Shown here piece by piece: positions 43,957-53,793 of a stretch of DNA of 64,000 nt (within the stretch, counting starts at the first letter, position 1; every line of letters begins with the position of its first letter). The notes under the pieces were generated by a model. It saw only the letters and a list, made by a program, of their open reading frames with translations. It did not search any database and was not told the DNA's origin. The stretch spans positions 186,001 through 250,000 of the forward strand of contig NZ_JAAMFG010000035.1 in NCBI RefSeq assembly GCF_011064545.1, written 5' to 3'. Both the position numbers and the translations under genes were made by a program. The DNA comes from Wenzhouxiangella sp. XN24 (GTDB lineage Bacteria; Pseudomonadota; Gammaproteobacteria; Steroidobacterales; XN24).

Positions 43957-45500
43957 GCGCTGCAGGGACACCGGGCATGTTCGACGCGGATCAGGCTGGC
44001 GCGAATCGCACCCGCGCCCCCGCGACCCGGCGCGACGCCGCGATCGGCGCACCATCGGCGTTGCGCTGGCCGCTGTTCCTGCTGTCGATCCTGCTCGTCG
44101 GCGCGCTCTACTGGCCGACGCTTGCGAAGCTCCTGGGGCGCTGGATCTCAGACCCAACCTATTCACACGGCTTCCTGGTCGCGGCCTTGGGCGCGTGGAT
44201 GACCTGGCGCGCATGGCGGCGCGGCGAGCTGGAGGGCACGCGTCCCTCCTGGCTCGGGCTGCTGCCCATCGCCGGCGCGGGCCTGGCCTGGTTGCTCGCC
44301 AGTGCCGCCAGCATCCAGGTCGTGCAACAGCTCACGCTCCCGGCGCTGGTGCTGGGTGCGGCGTGGGCACTGTTCGGCTGGCGTGGCTTCCTCGTCTTCG
44401 CCGTGCCCATCGGTGTGGTCTACTTTGTGCTCCCGGCTTGGGATTATGCCAGTCCGCTATTACAGGGCCTTACCGTGGTTGCGGTGAGTGAATTCCTGCA
44501 CTCGGTCGGCGTGCCGGCCTTCATCCACGGCCACCGCGTGGACCTGCCCAACGGCAGCTTCGAAGTGGTCGAGGGTTGCAGCGGCCTGCATTTCTTCATG
44601 GCCGCCGCAGCGCTGGCGACCATCCAGTCCTATCTCTACATCGGGGCCCACTGGGCGCGCGCGACCCTGGTGTTCGCCGCGCTGGTGGTGGCGATCGTCG
44701 CCAACTGGATACGTGTCGCGGCGGTGATCGTCGCCGGCTATGCCACCGACATGCAGCACTTCCTCGTTACGACCGACCACTATTATTTCGGCTGGGTGGT
44801 GTTCGCGATCATGATGCTGCCGGTGCTGTATCTCGGCCGTCGCCTTGAACTGGCGGCGCCCCCGGCGCCCGCGCCGGCGCCGGGCCCGGCGCTTTCTTTC
44901 GCCTGGACGCCGCCAGGGCGCGCGCCGGTGGTGCTGGCGTTCATCGCGCTGGCGCTGCCGGCCCTGGCCTGGACGGCGCTCGAGCGGTTCGCCGCGGTGG
45001 CGCCTGCACCCGAGCTGCCCGCAGCGGCAGGCGGCTGGCGCCTGGAGGGCGAGGCGTCCCCGGACTGGCGGCCCGTGCAGCCCGGCGCCGAGTCGCTCAC
45101 AGGCGGGTCCTACAGCGACGGTCGGCACACGGTGGACGCCTGGGTGGCGTACTACCCGCGCCAGAGCGGCGGGCGCGAACTGGTTGGCTACGGCAACGCC
45201 AAGGCACGTCCAGACGACGGGCGCCTCGCCGCGCAGTCGCCGGGCGAGTTGCGGCTGTCCCGCGGTGCGCGCGGCGACCGGCTGATATGGTATCGCTACG
45301 AAATCGGCGGCCGCGTCACGACCTCGGCCGGGCGCGCCAAGCTGTACCAGCTCGCCGGCACGCTGGGGCGACGTCCTTCGGCCTATGGGTTGTTCGTCTC
45401 GACGCGTTGCGCCGCGGCGGATTGCAGCGATGCCCGTGCGACGCTGCAGGCATTCACGACGGCATTCGGTGGTGACCTGCCGGGGCTGGAAGAACAATGA
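43953..45500 (+). CDS. xrtA: Exosortase A with fused EpsI-type domain
   Basis: A 515-residue protein. Residues about 38–295 form the multi-helix exosortase with the catalytic triad Cys209 (VEGCSGLHFF), Arg254 (NWIRVAAV) and His276 (TDHYYFGW). A Pro/Ala linker and a single helix lead to an EpsI-like periplasmic domain (about 335–510). Exosortase A cleaves PEP-CTERM proteins in the membrane for attachment to the cell surface or polysaccharide; EpsI is a separate protein in some systems. It begins in an ATGA overlap with prsR and ends in one with the prsT region. No PEP-CTERM substrate is encoded in the window. Confidence 0.95.
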
Positions 45501-45517
45501 CAGAGGAGAGGCTGAAG

Positions 45518-48316
45518 ATGACACGTCCCACCCTTCGCAGGAGCGCATGGGTCGTTCTGCCGGTCGCGTTCATGCTCGCAGCCTGTGGTGCGCGCCTCAG
45601 CGACGAGGAGCGCATCGCCTCCGCGCGCGACGCCATGGCGGGGGGGGATCCGGCTGCGGCCGCCATCCACCTGCGTAACGTCCTGCAGGCTGATCCCAGC
45701 AACGTCGATGCGCGGGTGCTGCTCGCCGAGGCCGCCTTCGCGATCGGGGATTACGACAGCGCAGCGAAAGAATACCTGCGCGCCATCGATCTCGGCGCGG
45801 ACGTCAACGACTTCCGCGCGCCGCTGGTGGAGTCGCTGGTGCGGGCCGGTGGAACGGAAGAGGCGCTGCGTTACAGCGAGCCGGGTGACGGCGATGTGGC
45901 GCCGGAGGCGGCGTACTGGCGCGCCATGGCGCTGATGGCTGGCGGAAACATCGCTGAGGCGACCGAACTGTTGCGTTCGCTCCGGGCCGTCCCCGAGCTC
46001 GCGGGCCTGGCCCAGGTCGGGCTGGCACGGATCGCGCTGGCTGAAGGACGCCCGGACGATGCGCTCACGCTCCTCGACGAAGTCGCGGGGGAACTGGCGG
46101 GCGACGCGGATTACTGGGAGACCCGTGCCCTCGCGGCCCTGCAGTCAGGCCAGCCCGAGGATGCCGTGACGGCCTTCCGCAAGGGGGCGGAGGTCGTGGT
46201 CGATCCGCGCGGCACACGGCAGTTCATGTTTCGCGCCGGCGAGGCCGAGGCGCTGTTGTCGGCCGGGCAGCTCGACGAGGCGCGTGTCGTCGCTTCCGGC
46301 CTGTTGCAGGATGCCGAAAGCCATCCGGTCGCCAATTACCTGATGTCGCGCGTCGAGCTGCAGTCGGGCGATGGAGACCAGGCCCTGGCCTATGCCCAGG
46401 CCGTGCTCGCGGCGCAGCCCGAGTCACCGATCGGGCACCTGATGGCGGGTGCCGCGAGCCTCACGCTCGGCCAGACTGTGCAGGCCGAACGGCATCTCGA
46501 ACGCGCCATCGCTTCCGATCCGGGCAACCTGGCGGCGCGCAAGCTGCTGGCGCAGACCCGTCTCGGGCTGCAGTCGCCGGAGCGTGCGCTGGAGGCCCTG
46601 GGCCCCGTGCTGGGCGGATCGGGCGTGGATGCGGGCGTGGCGACCCTCGCGGGGATGGCGAGCGTGCAGGCGGGCGACGCCGATGCCGCGGTCGAGATAT
46701 TCCGCCGGCGCCTCGCCGACGATCCGGAGAACGACGAGACCCGCGTGATGCTGGCGGTCAGCCTGATGTCCGCGGGACGCACCGAGGAGGCGCTGGCGGA
46801 GCTGGGCCGGATCGAGGCGGGCGAGGGCGTCGTGCGCCAGCGTGCGGACCTGATCGGTATCGCCGCGCACCTGCAGGGCGGCGACCTGCCGGCGGCACGT
46901 GAATTGGCTGCACAGGTCGCCGCAGCCGCTCCGGACAATGCCGCGCTGTTCGGCACGCTCGGGGCCGTGTTCCAGAGTGGCGGGCAGCTGGACGAGGCGG
47001 CCGCGTGGTTCGAGGAAGCGCTGCAGCTCGCCCCGGACAATGCAGCCGCAGCCTTCAACCTGGGGCGGATCCGTGCGCAACAGGGGCAGCTCGATGCTGC
47101 TGTCGCCCAGTTCGAGAGCATCCTGGCGGCCCAGCCCGGCAACGCCGCGGCGCTCGGCGCCCTCGCGCAGATCGACTGGGCCCAGGACCGGCGCGAACAG
47201 GCCATCGCGAAACTCGAGCGGGCCCGCGCTGCCGACGCCGCGGACGCCAGCTCGCGTTTCATTCTCGCCCAGTACCTGGTGGCCTTGGGGCGCGCCGGGG
47301 AGGCGGTGGCGGTGGCCCGCGAGGCGGCGGAGATCTCGCCGAATGCAGCCCCGGTCGTCAATGCGCTCGGCGCGACGCTGATGGAAACAGGACAGGCTCG
47401 CGAGGCACTGCCCCACTTCGAGCGCGCGCGGGAGATCAACCCGCTGGAGGCGCGCTACCTGTTCAACGCCGCGCGTGCCCATGCCGCGCTGGGCGAACTC
47501 GATGCGGGCCGTGAACAGCTCGTGAACGCGCTGGCCCTTGAGCCGGACAACACGGTGATGCTCGCCACGCTTGTGGATCTCGAGCGGCGTGCGGGGCGGC
47601 TGGATGCGGCCGCCCGGGCGGTGGAGCGGCTGGAGCGCGCGGCGCCGGCCGGCGATGCGCGTGTCGCCATGCTGCGTGGCGAGGTGCTCCTGGCCCAGGG
47701 ACGTTATGCCGAGGCCGAGCAGTCGCTGGCCACGGCCCGGACCCAGGGCGCCGGCGCGCGGGCAGTGGTGGGGATTTACCAGGCACGCCGCCTCGGCGGA
47801 CTGCCCGAGCCGGCGGCGCCGCTGCTGGCCTGGCTCGAGGATGCCCCGGATAACGCAGGGATCCGCGCGCTGCTGGCCGACCATTACCTGGCGCAGGCTG
47901 ACTTCCCGGCGGCCATAGGCGAATACGAGCGGCTCGTGGAAAAGGCACCGGAGAACCCCTTGTTTCTCAACAACCTGGCGTGGCTGTACGGCGAGGCCGG
48001 CGATCCGCGCGGCGTCGAGCTGGCGCGCCGCGCGCATGCGGCGGCGCCCGAAGATCCCATGGTCGCCGACACGCTCGGCTGGCTGCTGCACCAGCAGGGT
48101 GACAATGCCGCGGCGCTGCCGCTCATGGCGCAGGCCGCGGCCGGCGCGCCCGAGGCGGGTGATGTGCGTTACCGCTATGCCGAGGTGCTCGCGGCGACGG
48201 GTGACGAGGACGGTGCCGCCCGCGAGGCGCGCGCGGTGCTCGCGGATACCGGCGCTGCCAATTACCATGAGCCGGCGCAGAAACTGTTGGATCGCCTCGG
48301 GCGGGGCGGGGAGTAG
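45518..48316 (+). CDS. prsT: TPR-repeat lipoprotein PrsT of the XrtA system
   Basis: About 932 residues. A lipoprotein signal ends FMLAACG and is followed by more than a dozen TPR motifs to the C-terminus (for example AAAFNLGRIRAQQGQLDAAV and PLFLNNLAWLYGEAGDP). PrsT occurs in XrtA loci and is thought to scaffold the export machinery in the periplasm. Two starts are possible: ATG at 45497, overlapping xrtA by four bases, or ATG at 45518 with GGAGAGG eight bases upstream; the latter is favoured. The export protein gene follows six bases after the stop. Confidence 0.92.
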   Translation: MTRPTLRRSAWVVLPVAFMLAACGARLSDEERIASARDAMAGGDPAAAAIHLRNVLQADPSNVDARVLLAEAAFAIGDYDSAAKEYLRAIDLGADVNDFRAPLVESLVRAGGTEEALRYSEPGDGDVAPEAAYWRAMALMAGGNIAEATELLRSLRAVPELAGLAQVGLARIALAEGRPDDALTLLDEVAGELAGDADYWETRALAALQSGQPEDAVTAFRKGAEVVVDPRGTRQFMFRAGEAEALLSAGQLDEARVVASGLLQDAESHPVANYLMSRVELQSGDGDQALAYAQAVLAAQPESPIGHLMAGAASLTLGQTVQAERHLERAIASDPGNLAARKLLAQTRLGLQSPERALEALGPVLGGSGVDAGVATLAGMASVQAGDADAAVEIFRRRLADDPENDETRVMLAVSLMSAGRTEEALAELGRIEAGEGVVRQRADLIGIAAHLQGGDLPAARELAAQVAAAAPDNAALFGTLGAVFQSGGQLDEAAAWFEEALQLAPDNAAAAFNLGRIRAQQGQLDAAVAQFESILAAQPGNAAALGALAQIDWAQDRREQAIAKLERARAADAADASSRFILAQYLVALGRAGEAVAVAREAAEISPNAAPVVNALGATLMETGQAREALPHFERAREINPLEARYLFNAARAHAALGELDAGREQLVNALALEPDNTVMLATLVDLERRAGRLDAAARAVERLERAAPAGDARVAMLRGEVLLAQGRYAEAEQSLATARTQGAGARAVVGIYQARRLGGLPEPAAPLLAWLEDAPDNAGIRALLADHYLAQADFPAAIGEYERLVEKAPENPLFLNNLAWLYGEAGDPRGVELARRAHAAAPEDPMVADTLGWLLHQQGDNAAALPLMAQAAAGAPEAGDVRYRYAEVLAATGDEDGAAREARAVLADTGAANYHEPAQKLLDRLGRGGE

Positions 48317-48322
48317 CGAACG

Positions 48323-48952
48323 ATGAGAATGATGCTTTTGAAGACTGGGCTGGCGATGCTGGTCGTGACGGCGCTGGCGGTCCTGGCGGGTTGCGGCACC
48401 AGTGGGCGGGCGCCCGAACTGCCCGATTCGGCCCTGCCGGCCGCGGAGACCGACTACATCATCGCGCCGGGCGCCGTGCTGAACGTGTTCGTCTGGCAGC
48501 ACCCGGATCTCTCGACCACGGTGCCGGTGCGCCCCGATGGCAAGATCTCCACCCCGCTGATCGAGGACATGGTGGCCGCCGGCAAGACGCCCACGCAGCT
48601 CGCGCGCGACATGGAGGAGGTGCTGGCGCGCTTCATCCGCCAGCCGACGGTCAACGTCATCATGCAGACCGCCGCACCAAGCTTCCAGCAGCAGGTGCGC
48701 GTGGTCGGCCAGGCGGCCAATGCCCAGGCGCTGCCCTACAGCGACGGTATGACGCTGCTCGACGTAATGATCCAGGTCGGCGGGCTCGGCGAGTTCGCCG
48801 CGGGGAACCGCGCCAAGCTGGTGCGGCGCACCACCGACGGCCCGGTCGAGATCAACGTGCGACTCGACGATCTCCTCAATGCCGGCGACATGCGCCAGAA
48901 CGTGGTCATCCAGCCAGGCGACGTCATCATCATACCGGAGGCGCGTTTCTAG
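48323..48952 (+). CDS. Polysaccharide export lipoprotein (Wza/EpsE-like, XrtA-associated)
   Basis: A 209-residue protein with a lipoprotein signal (LAVLAGCG). It has a Wza-type export domain starting DYIIAPGAVLNVFVWQHPDL and VRPDGKISTPLIEDM, then a SLBB-like segment (VRVVGQAANAQALPYSDGMT) and the C-terminal NVVIQPGDVIIIPEARF. These lipoproteins form the outer-membrane or periplasmic part of the exopolysaccharide channel. It lies between prsT and the chain-length gene, one base before the latter's start, so all belong to one operon. Confidence 0.93.
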   Translation: MRMMLLKTGLAMLVVTALAVLAGCGTSGRAPELPDSALPAAETDYIIAPGAVLNVFVWQHPDLSTTVPVRPDGKISTPLIEDMVAAGKTPTQLARDMEEVLARFIRQPTVNVIMQTAAPSFQQQVRVVGQAANAQALPYSDGMTLLDVMIQVGGLGEFAAGNRAKLVRRTTDGPVEINVRLDDLLNAGDMRQNVVIQPGDVIIIPEARF

Positions 48953-50503
48953 ATGGATCAGCTCCTCAGGCAGATTCTGACCGAGCTGCGCGGCGCCTGG
49001 CGATTCCGCTGGCTGGCCATGGCCGTCACGTGGCTGGTGGCGCTCGGCGGGATCGTGGTCGTGCTCGCCATGCCGGACGAGTACGAGGCGCGGGCGCAGG
49101 TGTTCGTGGATACCAGTGATCCGCTCGCGGCCACGACGCGCGGCGGCGACGACGCCGACGCCAAGGTGGCCTACGTCCGCCGCATGCTGCTGTCCACGCC
49201 CAACCTCGAACTGGTGGCGCGCCAGACTGACCTCGACCTGCGGGCGCCCACGCCGCAGGCCTTCCAGGCGTTGGTGGCCAAGCTGCAGGAGGAGATCGTG
49301 GTGCAGCCGACCGGGGGGCGCGGCTTCGACGCCAACGTTTACAACATCGTCTACCAGGACAAGGACCGCCGCGTGGCAGAGCGGGTGGTACAGGTGCTGC
49401 TCAACAGCTTCCAGGAACAGTCGCTGGAGGGGGATCTGCGCGACGACCTGCAGGCACTCGCGTTCCTCGACAACCAGATGGCAGAGTACCGCCGGCGGCT
49501 CGAGGAAGCCGAGAACCGCGTCGCCGATTTCCGGCGCCGCAACGCGGGGATGATCGGGGGCGAAGGGGGCTTCTTCTCGCGGCTGGAGGGTTTCCAGGAG
49601 GAACTGAGGCAAGTGCGGGCCGACTTACGGGTAGCGCTTGAGAAGCGTGCCGCGCTCGCCAGCCAGTTTGCCGCTTCCGAGCAGGCTGGCACACAGGACG
49701 AGTCTGGCGCAACGAGCCTGGCAGAACTGCAGAACCAGGTGCTGCAAACCGAGAAGCAGCTTGACGAGCTGAGGCTGATCTACACGGACGAGCACCCCTC
49801 GGTGATCTCCGCCCGTGAGACGCTTGCGGCATTGCAGGGTCGGCTTGAGCGGCGCCGTGACGAGCTCGGTCCGCTGCTCGGCGCCGGCGGGGCCGGCGGC
49901 GCGGTCGTCGAGAACGTGCGTATCGCACTCAGCCAGGTCGAGATCGATATCACCGAGCTGCGCGGGCGCGAACGCAACCTGGAACAGCGCATCAACGAGT
50001 TGCAGGAACGGGTGGACATCGCGCCGCAGCTCGAAGCCGAACTGGCTGGCCTTAACCGAGATCACGCCGTGCTGCGCAACCAGTACGAGAGCCTGCTACA
50101 GCGGCGGGAACTGTTGAATTTCGACATCGACCGCAAGCGCCAGGGTCGCCAGCTCGAGTTCCGCATTATCGAGCCGCCGCTGGCGCCGCAATTGCCGGTG
50201 GCGCCCGATCGCTTCCGGTTGATACTTATGGTGTTGGCGGCCTCACTCGCCGCAGGCGGCGGTCTTGCCTTCATGTTGCACCAGCTCAAGCCGGTGTTCG
50301 TCGGCGGCGACTCCGTGTACCAGCAGCTCGGTATCCCGGTACTAGGGACCGTCTCAATGGCGTGGACGGCGCGCGCGACCTGGAAACGTCGCAGTGCGGA
50401 AGTGGTGTTCGCCGTAGGGTTGCTGGCGCTGCTGGCGGTGTTCGGCGTCGTCTTCATGGCGCTGCCCGCGATGACGTCACTGGCCCAGCGGATGCTGGCT
50501 TGA
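48953..50503 (+). CDS. Polysaccharide chain-length determinant (Wzz/GumC type, XrtA-associated)
   Basis: A 516-residue inner-membrane protein with two membrane helices (about 20–42 and near 425–445) and a long periplasmic coiled coil between them. A third hydrophobic segment is at the C-terminus. MPDEYEARAQVFVDTSDPLA follows the first helix and RFRLILMVLAASLAAGGGLA marks the second. It controls polymer length together with the tyrosine autokinase encoded next, which in this family is a separate protein as seen here. Its stop is 22 bases before the kinase start. Confidence 0.92.
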   Translation: MDQLLRQILTELRGAWRFRWLAMAVTWLVALGGIVVVLAMPDEYEARAQVFVDTSDPLAATTRGGDDADAKVAYVRRMLLSTPNLELVARQTDLDLRAPTPQAFQALVAKLQEEIVVQPTGGRGFDANVYNIVYQDKDRRVAERVVQVLLNSFQEQSLEGDLRDDLQALAFLDNQMAEYRRRLEEAENRVADFRRRNAGMIGGEGGFFSRLEGFQEELRQVRADLRVALEKRAALASQFAASEQAGTQDESGATSLAELQNQVLQTEKQLDELRLIYTDEHPSVISARETLAALQGRLERRRDELGPLLGAGGAGGAVVENVRIALSQVEIDITELRGRERNLEQRINELQERVDIAPQLEAELAGLNRDHAVLRNQYESLLQRRELLNFDIDRKRQGRQLEFRIIEPPLAPQLPVAPDRFRLILMVLAASLAAGGGLAFMLHQLKPVFVGGDSVYQQLGIPVLGTVSMAWTARATWKRRSAEVVFAVGLLALLAVFGVVFMALPAMTSLAQRMLA

Positions 50504-50525
50504 ACCGGGCGCAGGGAGAATACGC

Positions 50526-51476
50526 GTGAGTTTCGTCGAAAAGGCACTGAACCGGCTCAAGCAACAGGAACGCGAGATGGCCCCGCTGGGCGAGTATCGC
50601 GCGGCGCCGGGCGAGGCAGGCGGCCCCGCGGATGGCGCTGGCGGCGAGGGTCTCGAGGCCGGCGCCGACGCAGTTCCGGGCCGCGAACCGGGTATCCCGC
50701 GTCGCGGCCACAAGCTGGTGGCGGTGGACCGCGCGAGGCTGCGCGAGGAAGGTTTCCTGGCGCCGGAGAAGTACCAGCGCCAGATGGCGGACGAATACCG
50801 GCGCATCAAACGGCCCCTGATCTCCAACGCCTTCGGCATCGGCGTGCCGCGCATCGAGGACGGCAACGTCATCCTCGTGACCAGTGCACTGGCCGGCGAG
50901 GGCAAGACCCACACCTGTCTCAACCTGGCGCTCAGCCTGTCCACGGAGCGCGACCGGACGATCCTGCTGGTGGACGGTGACGTGCCGAAGCCGCACATCA
51001 GCCGGCTGTTCGGGGTCGCCGACCAGCCGGGGCTGCTGGATGTGCTCGGCGAGAACCCGCCCAAGCTCGACGACCTGCTGATCCGCACGGATATCCCACG
51101 ACTGTCCATCCTCCCCGCGGGGCAATGGCGCAACGACGCCACCGAACTGCTGTCGAGCGAACGCATGCGGGCGTTGTGCCGGGAACTCAGCACGCGGTAT
51201 CCCGACCGGATCGTGCTGTTCGACTCCTCGCCGTTGCTGGCCGCGACCGAAGCCCAGGCGATCGCCGCGCTGGCGGGACAGGTGGTGGTCGTGATTGCCG
51301 AAAACATCACCTCGCGGGATCACGTGGCGTCGGCCTTGTCGCTGCTCGACGAACACAAGCCGATCAACGCCATCCTGAACAAGAGTCGCCAAGTGAGCGG
51401 CGGATACCACTACGGAGGGTACGGCTATGGGTATGGCGCTGACACCGACGCGGAGCAAGAGTCCGATGCACGTTGA
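50526..51476 (+). CDS. XrtA-associated bacterial tyrosine autokinase
   Basis: A 316-residue BY-kinase. A variable N-terminal region precedes the ATPase core: Walker A SALAGEGKTHTCLNLA, Walker A' ILLVDGDVPKPHISRLFG and Walker B RIVLFDSSPLL. The C-terminus carries the tyrosine cluster GGYHYGGYGYGYG that is autophosphorylated. It works with the chain-length protein to control polymer assembly. GTG at 50526 has GGGAG upstream. The A' motif has Gly-Asp instead of the common Ala-Asp. It overlaps the outer-membrane protein gene by 11 bases. Confidence 0.93.
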   Translation: MSFVEKALNRLKQQEREMAPLGEYRAAPGEAGGPADGAGGEGLEAGADAVPGREPGIPRRGHKLVAVDRARLREEGFLAPEKYQRQMADEYRRIKRPLISNAFGIGVPRIEDGNVILVTSALAGEGKTHTCLNLALSLSTERDRTILLVDGDVPKPHISRLFGVADQPGLLDVLGENPPKLDDLLIRTDIPRLSILPAGQWRNDATELLSSERMRALCRELSTRYPDRIVLFDSSPLLAATEAQAIAALAGQVVVVIAENITSRDHVASALSLLDEHKPINAILNKSRQVSGGYHYGGYGYGYGADTDAEQESDAR

Positions 51477-52899
51477 GCTACCCCCAGAATGGTGGACACG
51501 CCGTGCGCGGGAGAGTTGCTGGGCGGTAATCATTGGGCTCTGCTGGCCGCTGGGGGCCGGAGCGGCCCAGTGGGACTTCATGCCCCGCGTGTCGCTTGCC
51601 GAGACCTGGACAGACAATGTCTCGCTCGCCGCGGACGGTCTCGAGGATTCCGAGTGGATCACCGAGCTCACCCCCGGTTTCTCACTCACGGGTGAGGGTG
51701 CGCGGGTGAAGCTGACTCTCGACTACGACCTCCAGGCTCTTTGGTTCGCTGACAACAGCGACTTCAACGACACCTTCCACCAGGCCAGCGGCACTGGCAA
51801 TTTCGTGCTCGCCCCCGAGAGCTTGTTCCTGGATGCATTTGTTCGCCTCGACCAGCAGAACATCGACACCAGCGGCCGGGTGGGCTTCAGCAACCTGTTC
51901 CAGACGAACAACCGCACCGACGCGCTGGTGTTCGGGGCGAGCCCGTATCACACGGGACGCTACGGCGACTGGGCTGAGAGCCTGCTGCGCTTCGACTACC
52001 GTGGTGTGCGTTACGCCAACACAGACGCGACCACGATCAACATCGAGGACTCCGACACCCAGACGATCTCCGGGTGGTTCGGTAGCCCGGCGAACGCCCG
52101 AGGATTAAGCTGGCGCACTTATGCCAGCCAGTCGACCACCGATTTCGAGCAGGCGCAGGATTTCCGCTTCGATCGTGTTGGCCTGGAACTCGGCGTGCCT
52201 GTAGGGTTGCGCACCCGCCTGACGGCCACAGGTGGCGTCGAATCGGACGTCACTGAGGATTCTTCCAAGGGCGGCCTTGACGCTTCGTTCTGGTCGGCCG
52301 GACTGGAATGGAATCCCGACGAGCTGCAGAGCCTCAGACTCAGCGTCGGTGAGCGTTACTTCGGGACCTCTTATGGGGCCAGCTACTCGCGACGGGGTTC
52401 ACGTGGCAGCGTCGAGCTGAGCTATTCGGAGGATCCAACCACTTCCAGCGGGCTGTTGGGGAATGACAGCGTCTTCCAGCCGGGCCAACGTCCCGGCGGC
52501 AGCGCAACCCTCGATACCCGTGTTTTCCTTAGCAAGCGCTTCGCCGCCACGGCGCGCTACGAGTTGGTCCGCTCCGTAATCACCGCCCGGATCTATTCCG
52601 ACCGGCGCACCTACGAGGACGGCGCCGGGGACTCACAAGACGTGGCGGGCGCCACGCTGGGCTTTGATTGGGACATTGCGCCACGCACCATGGTTGGGCT
52701 AAGTGCTGATTTCGAGCAGCGGGATTTCGACGGTGCACAAGGCCAAGACGATTATCTCGACCTGAGCCTGCGTGTTGTGCGCGAGATCACTCGGACGTTC
52801 TCGGGCACCTTCCGTCTCGCCCACTTCAAGCGCGATTCGGAAGTGCGCGAGGAGTACAGCGCCAACCTTGCGACGCTGTCATTGGATGCCCGTTTCTAG
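51466..52899 (+). CDS. XrtA/PEP-CTERM-associated outer-membrane beta-barrel protein
   Basis: About 477 residues from an ATG at 51466 inside the kinase gene's end, with GGAG upstream. A signal-like segment (CWAVIIGLCWPLGAGAAQ) is followed by many amphipathic strands. The protein ends LATLSLDARF with a terminal Phe, the usual barrel signal. The family (TIGR03016 type) is found only in XrtA exopolysaccharide loci and probably forms the outer-membrane exit. PRVSLAETWTDNVSLA near the start is typical. In other loci an ExeA-like ATPase usually follows this gene; here the deacetylase follows directly. Confidence 0.9.
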   Translation: MHVELPPEWWTRRARESCWAVIIGLCWPLGAGAAQWDFMPRVSLAETWTDNVSLAADGLEDSEWITELTPGFSLTGEGARVKLTLDYDLQALWFADNSDFNDTFHQASGTGNFVLAPESLFLDAFVRLDQQNIDTSGRVGFSNLFQTNNRTDALVFGASPYHTGRYGDWAESLLRFDYRGVRYANTDATTINIEDSDTQTISGWFGSPANARGLSWRTYASQSTTDFEQAQDFRFDRVGLELGVPVGLRTRLTATGGVESDVTEDSSKGGLDASFWSAGLEWNPDELQSLRLSVGERYFGTSYGASYSRRGSRGSVELSYSEDPTTSSGLLGNDSVFQPGQRPGGSATLDTRVFLSKRFAATARYELVRSVITARIYSDRRTYEDGAGDSQDVAGATLGFDWDIAPRTMVGLSADFEQRDFDGAQGQDDYLDLSLRVVREITRTFSGTFRLAHFKRDSEVREEYSANLATLSLDARF

Positions 52900-52926
52900 C
52901 GCCATATCGGGCGTGGAGCAGTAGTT

Positions 52927-53793
52927 ATGAGCCGCACTATCGTCAACGCGATGTCAGTTGACGTGGAGGACTACTTCCATGTCGCCGCCCTGTCAGAGGC
53001 GATTGCCCGGGACGACTGGGAGAGCATGAACAGCCGCGTGGACGCCAGCACGCGCCGTCTGCTGGACGTGTTTGACGCCGCCGATACGAAGGCCACATTC
53101 TTCACCCTGGGCTGGGTGGCCGAGCGCCACCCCGAGCTGGTGCGGGAAATCGAGCGCCGCGGACACGAAGTGGCCTGCCATGGCTATTCACACCAGCTGG
53201 TTTACCAGCAGACGCCAGCCGAGTTTCGCGAGGAGACACTTCGCTCGAAACAGCTCCTGGAGGACATCACGGGGGCAGCGGTGATCGGCTACCGCGCGGC
53301 GAGTTACTCCATCACTGCGAAGTCACGCTGGGCGCTGGACATCCTAGTGGAGGCCGGGTTTGCCTACGACTCCAGCATCTTTCCGGTGCGCCACGACCTG
53401 TACGGCATGCCCGGCGCACAGCGCTTTCCGCATGTCCTCGAGACCGACGCCGGAGCAAGCATTGTCGAGTTCCCGCCGAGCACTGCGCGGGTCCTGGGCC
53501 AGAATGTGCCCGCGGCTGGCGGTGGCTACTTTCGTCTCTATCCGTATTCGCTGAGCCGTTGGCTGATCCGGCGGATCAACCAGGATGAGCGCCAGCCAAC
53601 GGTGTTCTACCTTCATCCCTGGGAGGTCGATCCAGACCAGCCCCGTGTCAATGCAAGCTGGCGCTCCCGGTTTCGGCATTACAACAACCTCGACAGGTGT
53701 GAGGAACGGCTGCGGCGGTTGCTGAATGATTTCGAAATGACCACCTGCATCCAGGTGCTCAAAGCGCAGAGCATGATTCCGGCCACGGATTGA
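52927..53793 (+). CDS. XrtA-associated polysaccharide deacetylase
   Basis: A 288-residue NodB-type carbohydrate esterase. It begins NAMSVDVEDYFHVAAL with the metal-binding/catalytic Asp pair. ATFFTLGWVAERHPELVREI and the HGYSHQLVY segment (metal-binding His-x4-His pattern) follow, then IGYRAASYSI and FYLHPWEVDPDQPR. There is no signal peptide, as is common in this XrtA subfamily. It probably removes N-acetyl groups from the growing exopolysaccharide. Its TGA stop overlaps the next ATG by one base (TGATG). Confidence 0.93.
   Translation: MSRTIVNAMSVDVEDYFHVAALSEAIARDDWESMNSRVDASTRRLLDVFDAADTKATFFTLGWVAERHPELVREIERRGHEVACHGYSHQLVYQQTPAEFREETLRSKQLLEDITGAAVIGYRAASYSITAKSRWALDILVEAGFAYDSSIFPVRHDLYGMPGAQRFPHVLETDAGASIVEFPPSTARVLGQNVPAAGGGYFRLYPYSLSRWLIRRINQDERQPTVFYLHPWEVDPDQPRVNASWRSRFRHYNNLDRCEERLRRLLNDFEMTTCIQVLKAQSMIPATD

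Noticed and set aside
46424-49612. A 1060-codon minus-strand frame opposite prsT and the export genes
   Set aside because: It crosses three well-supported genes on the other strand and has only His/Arg/Gly-rich content typical of antisense frames in G+C-rich DNA.
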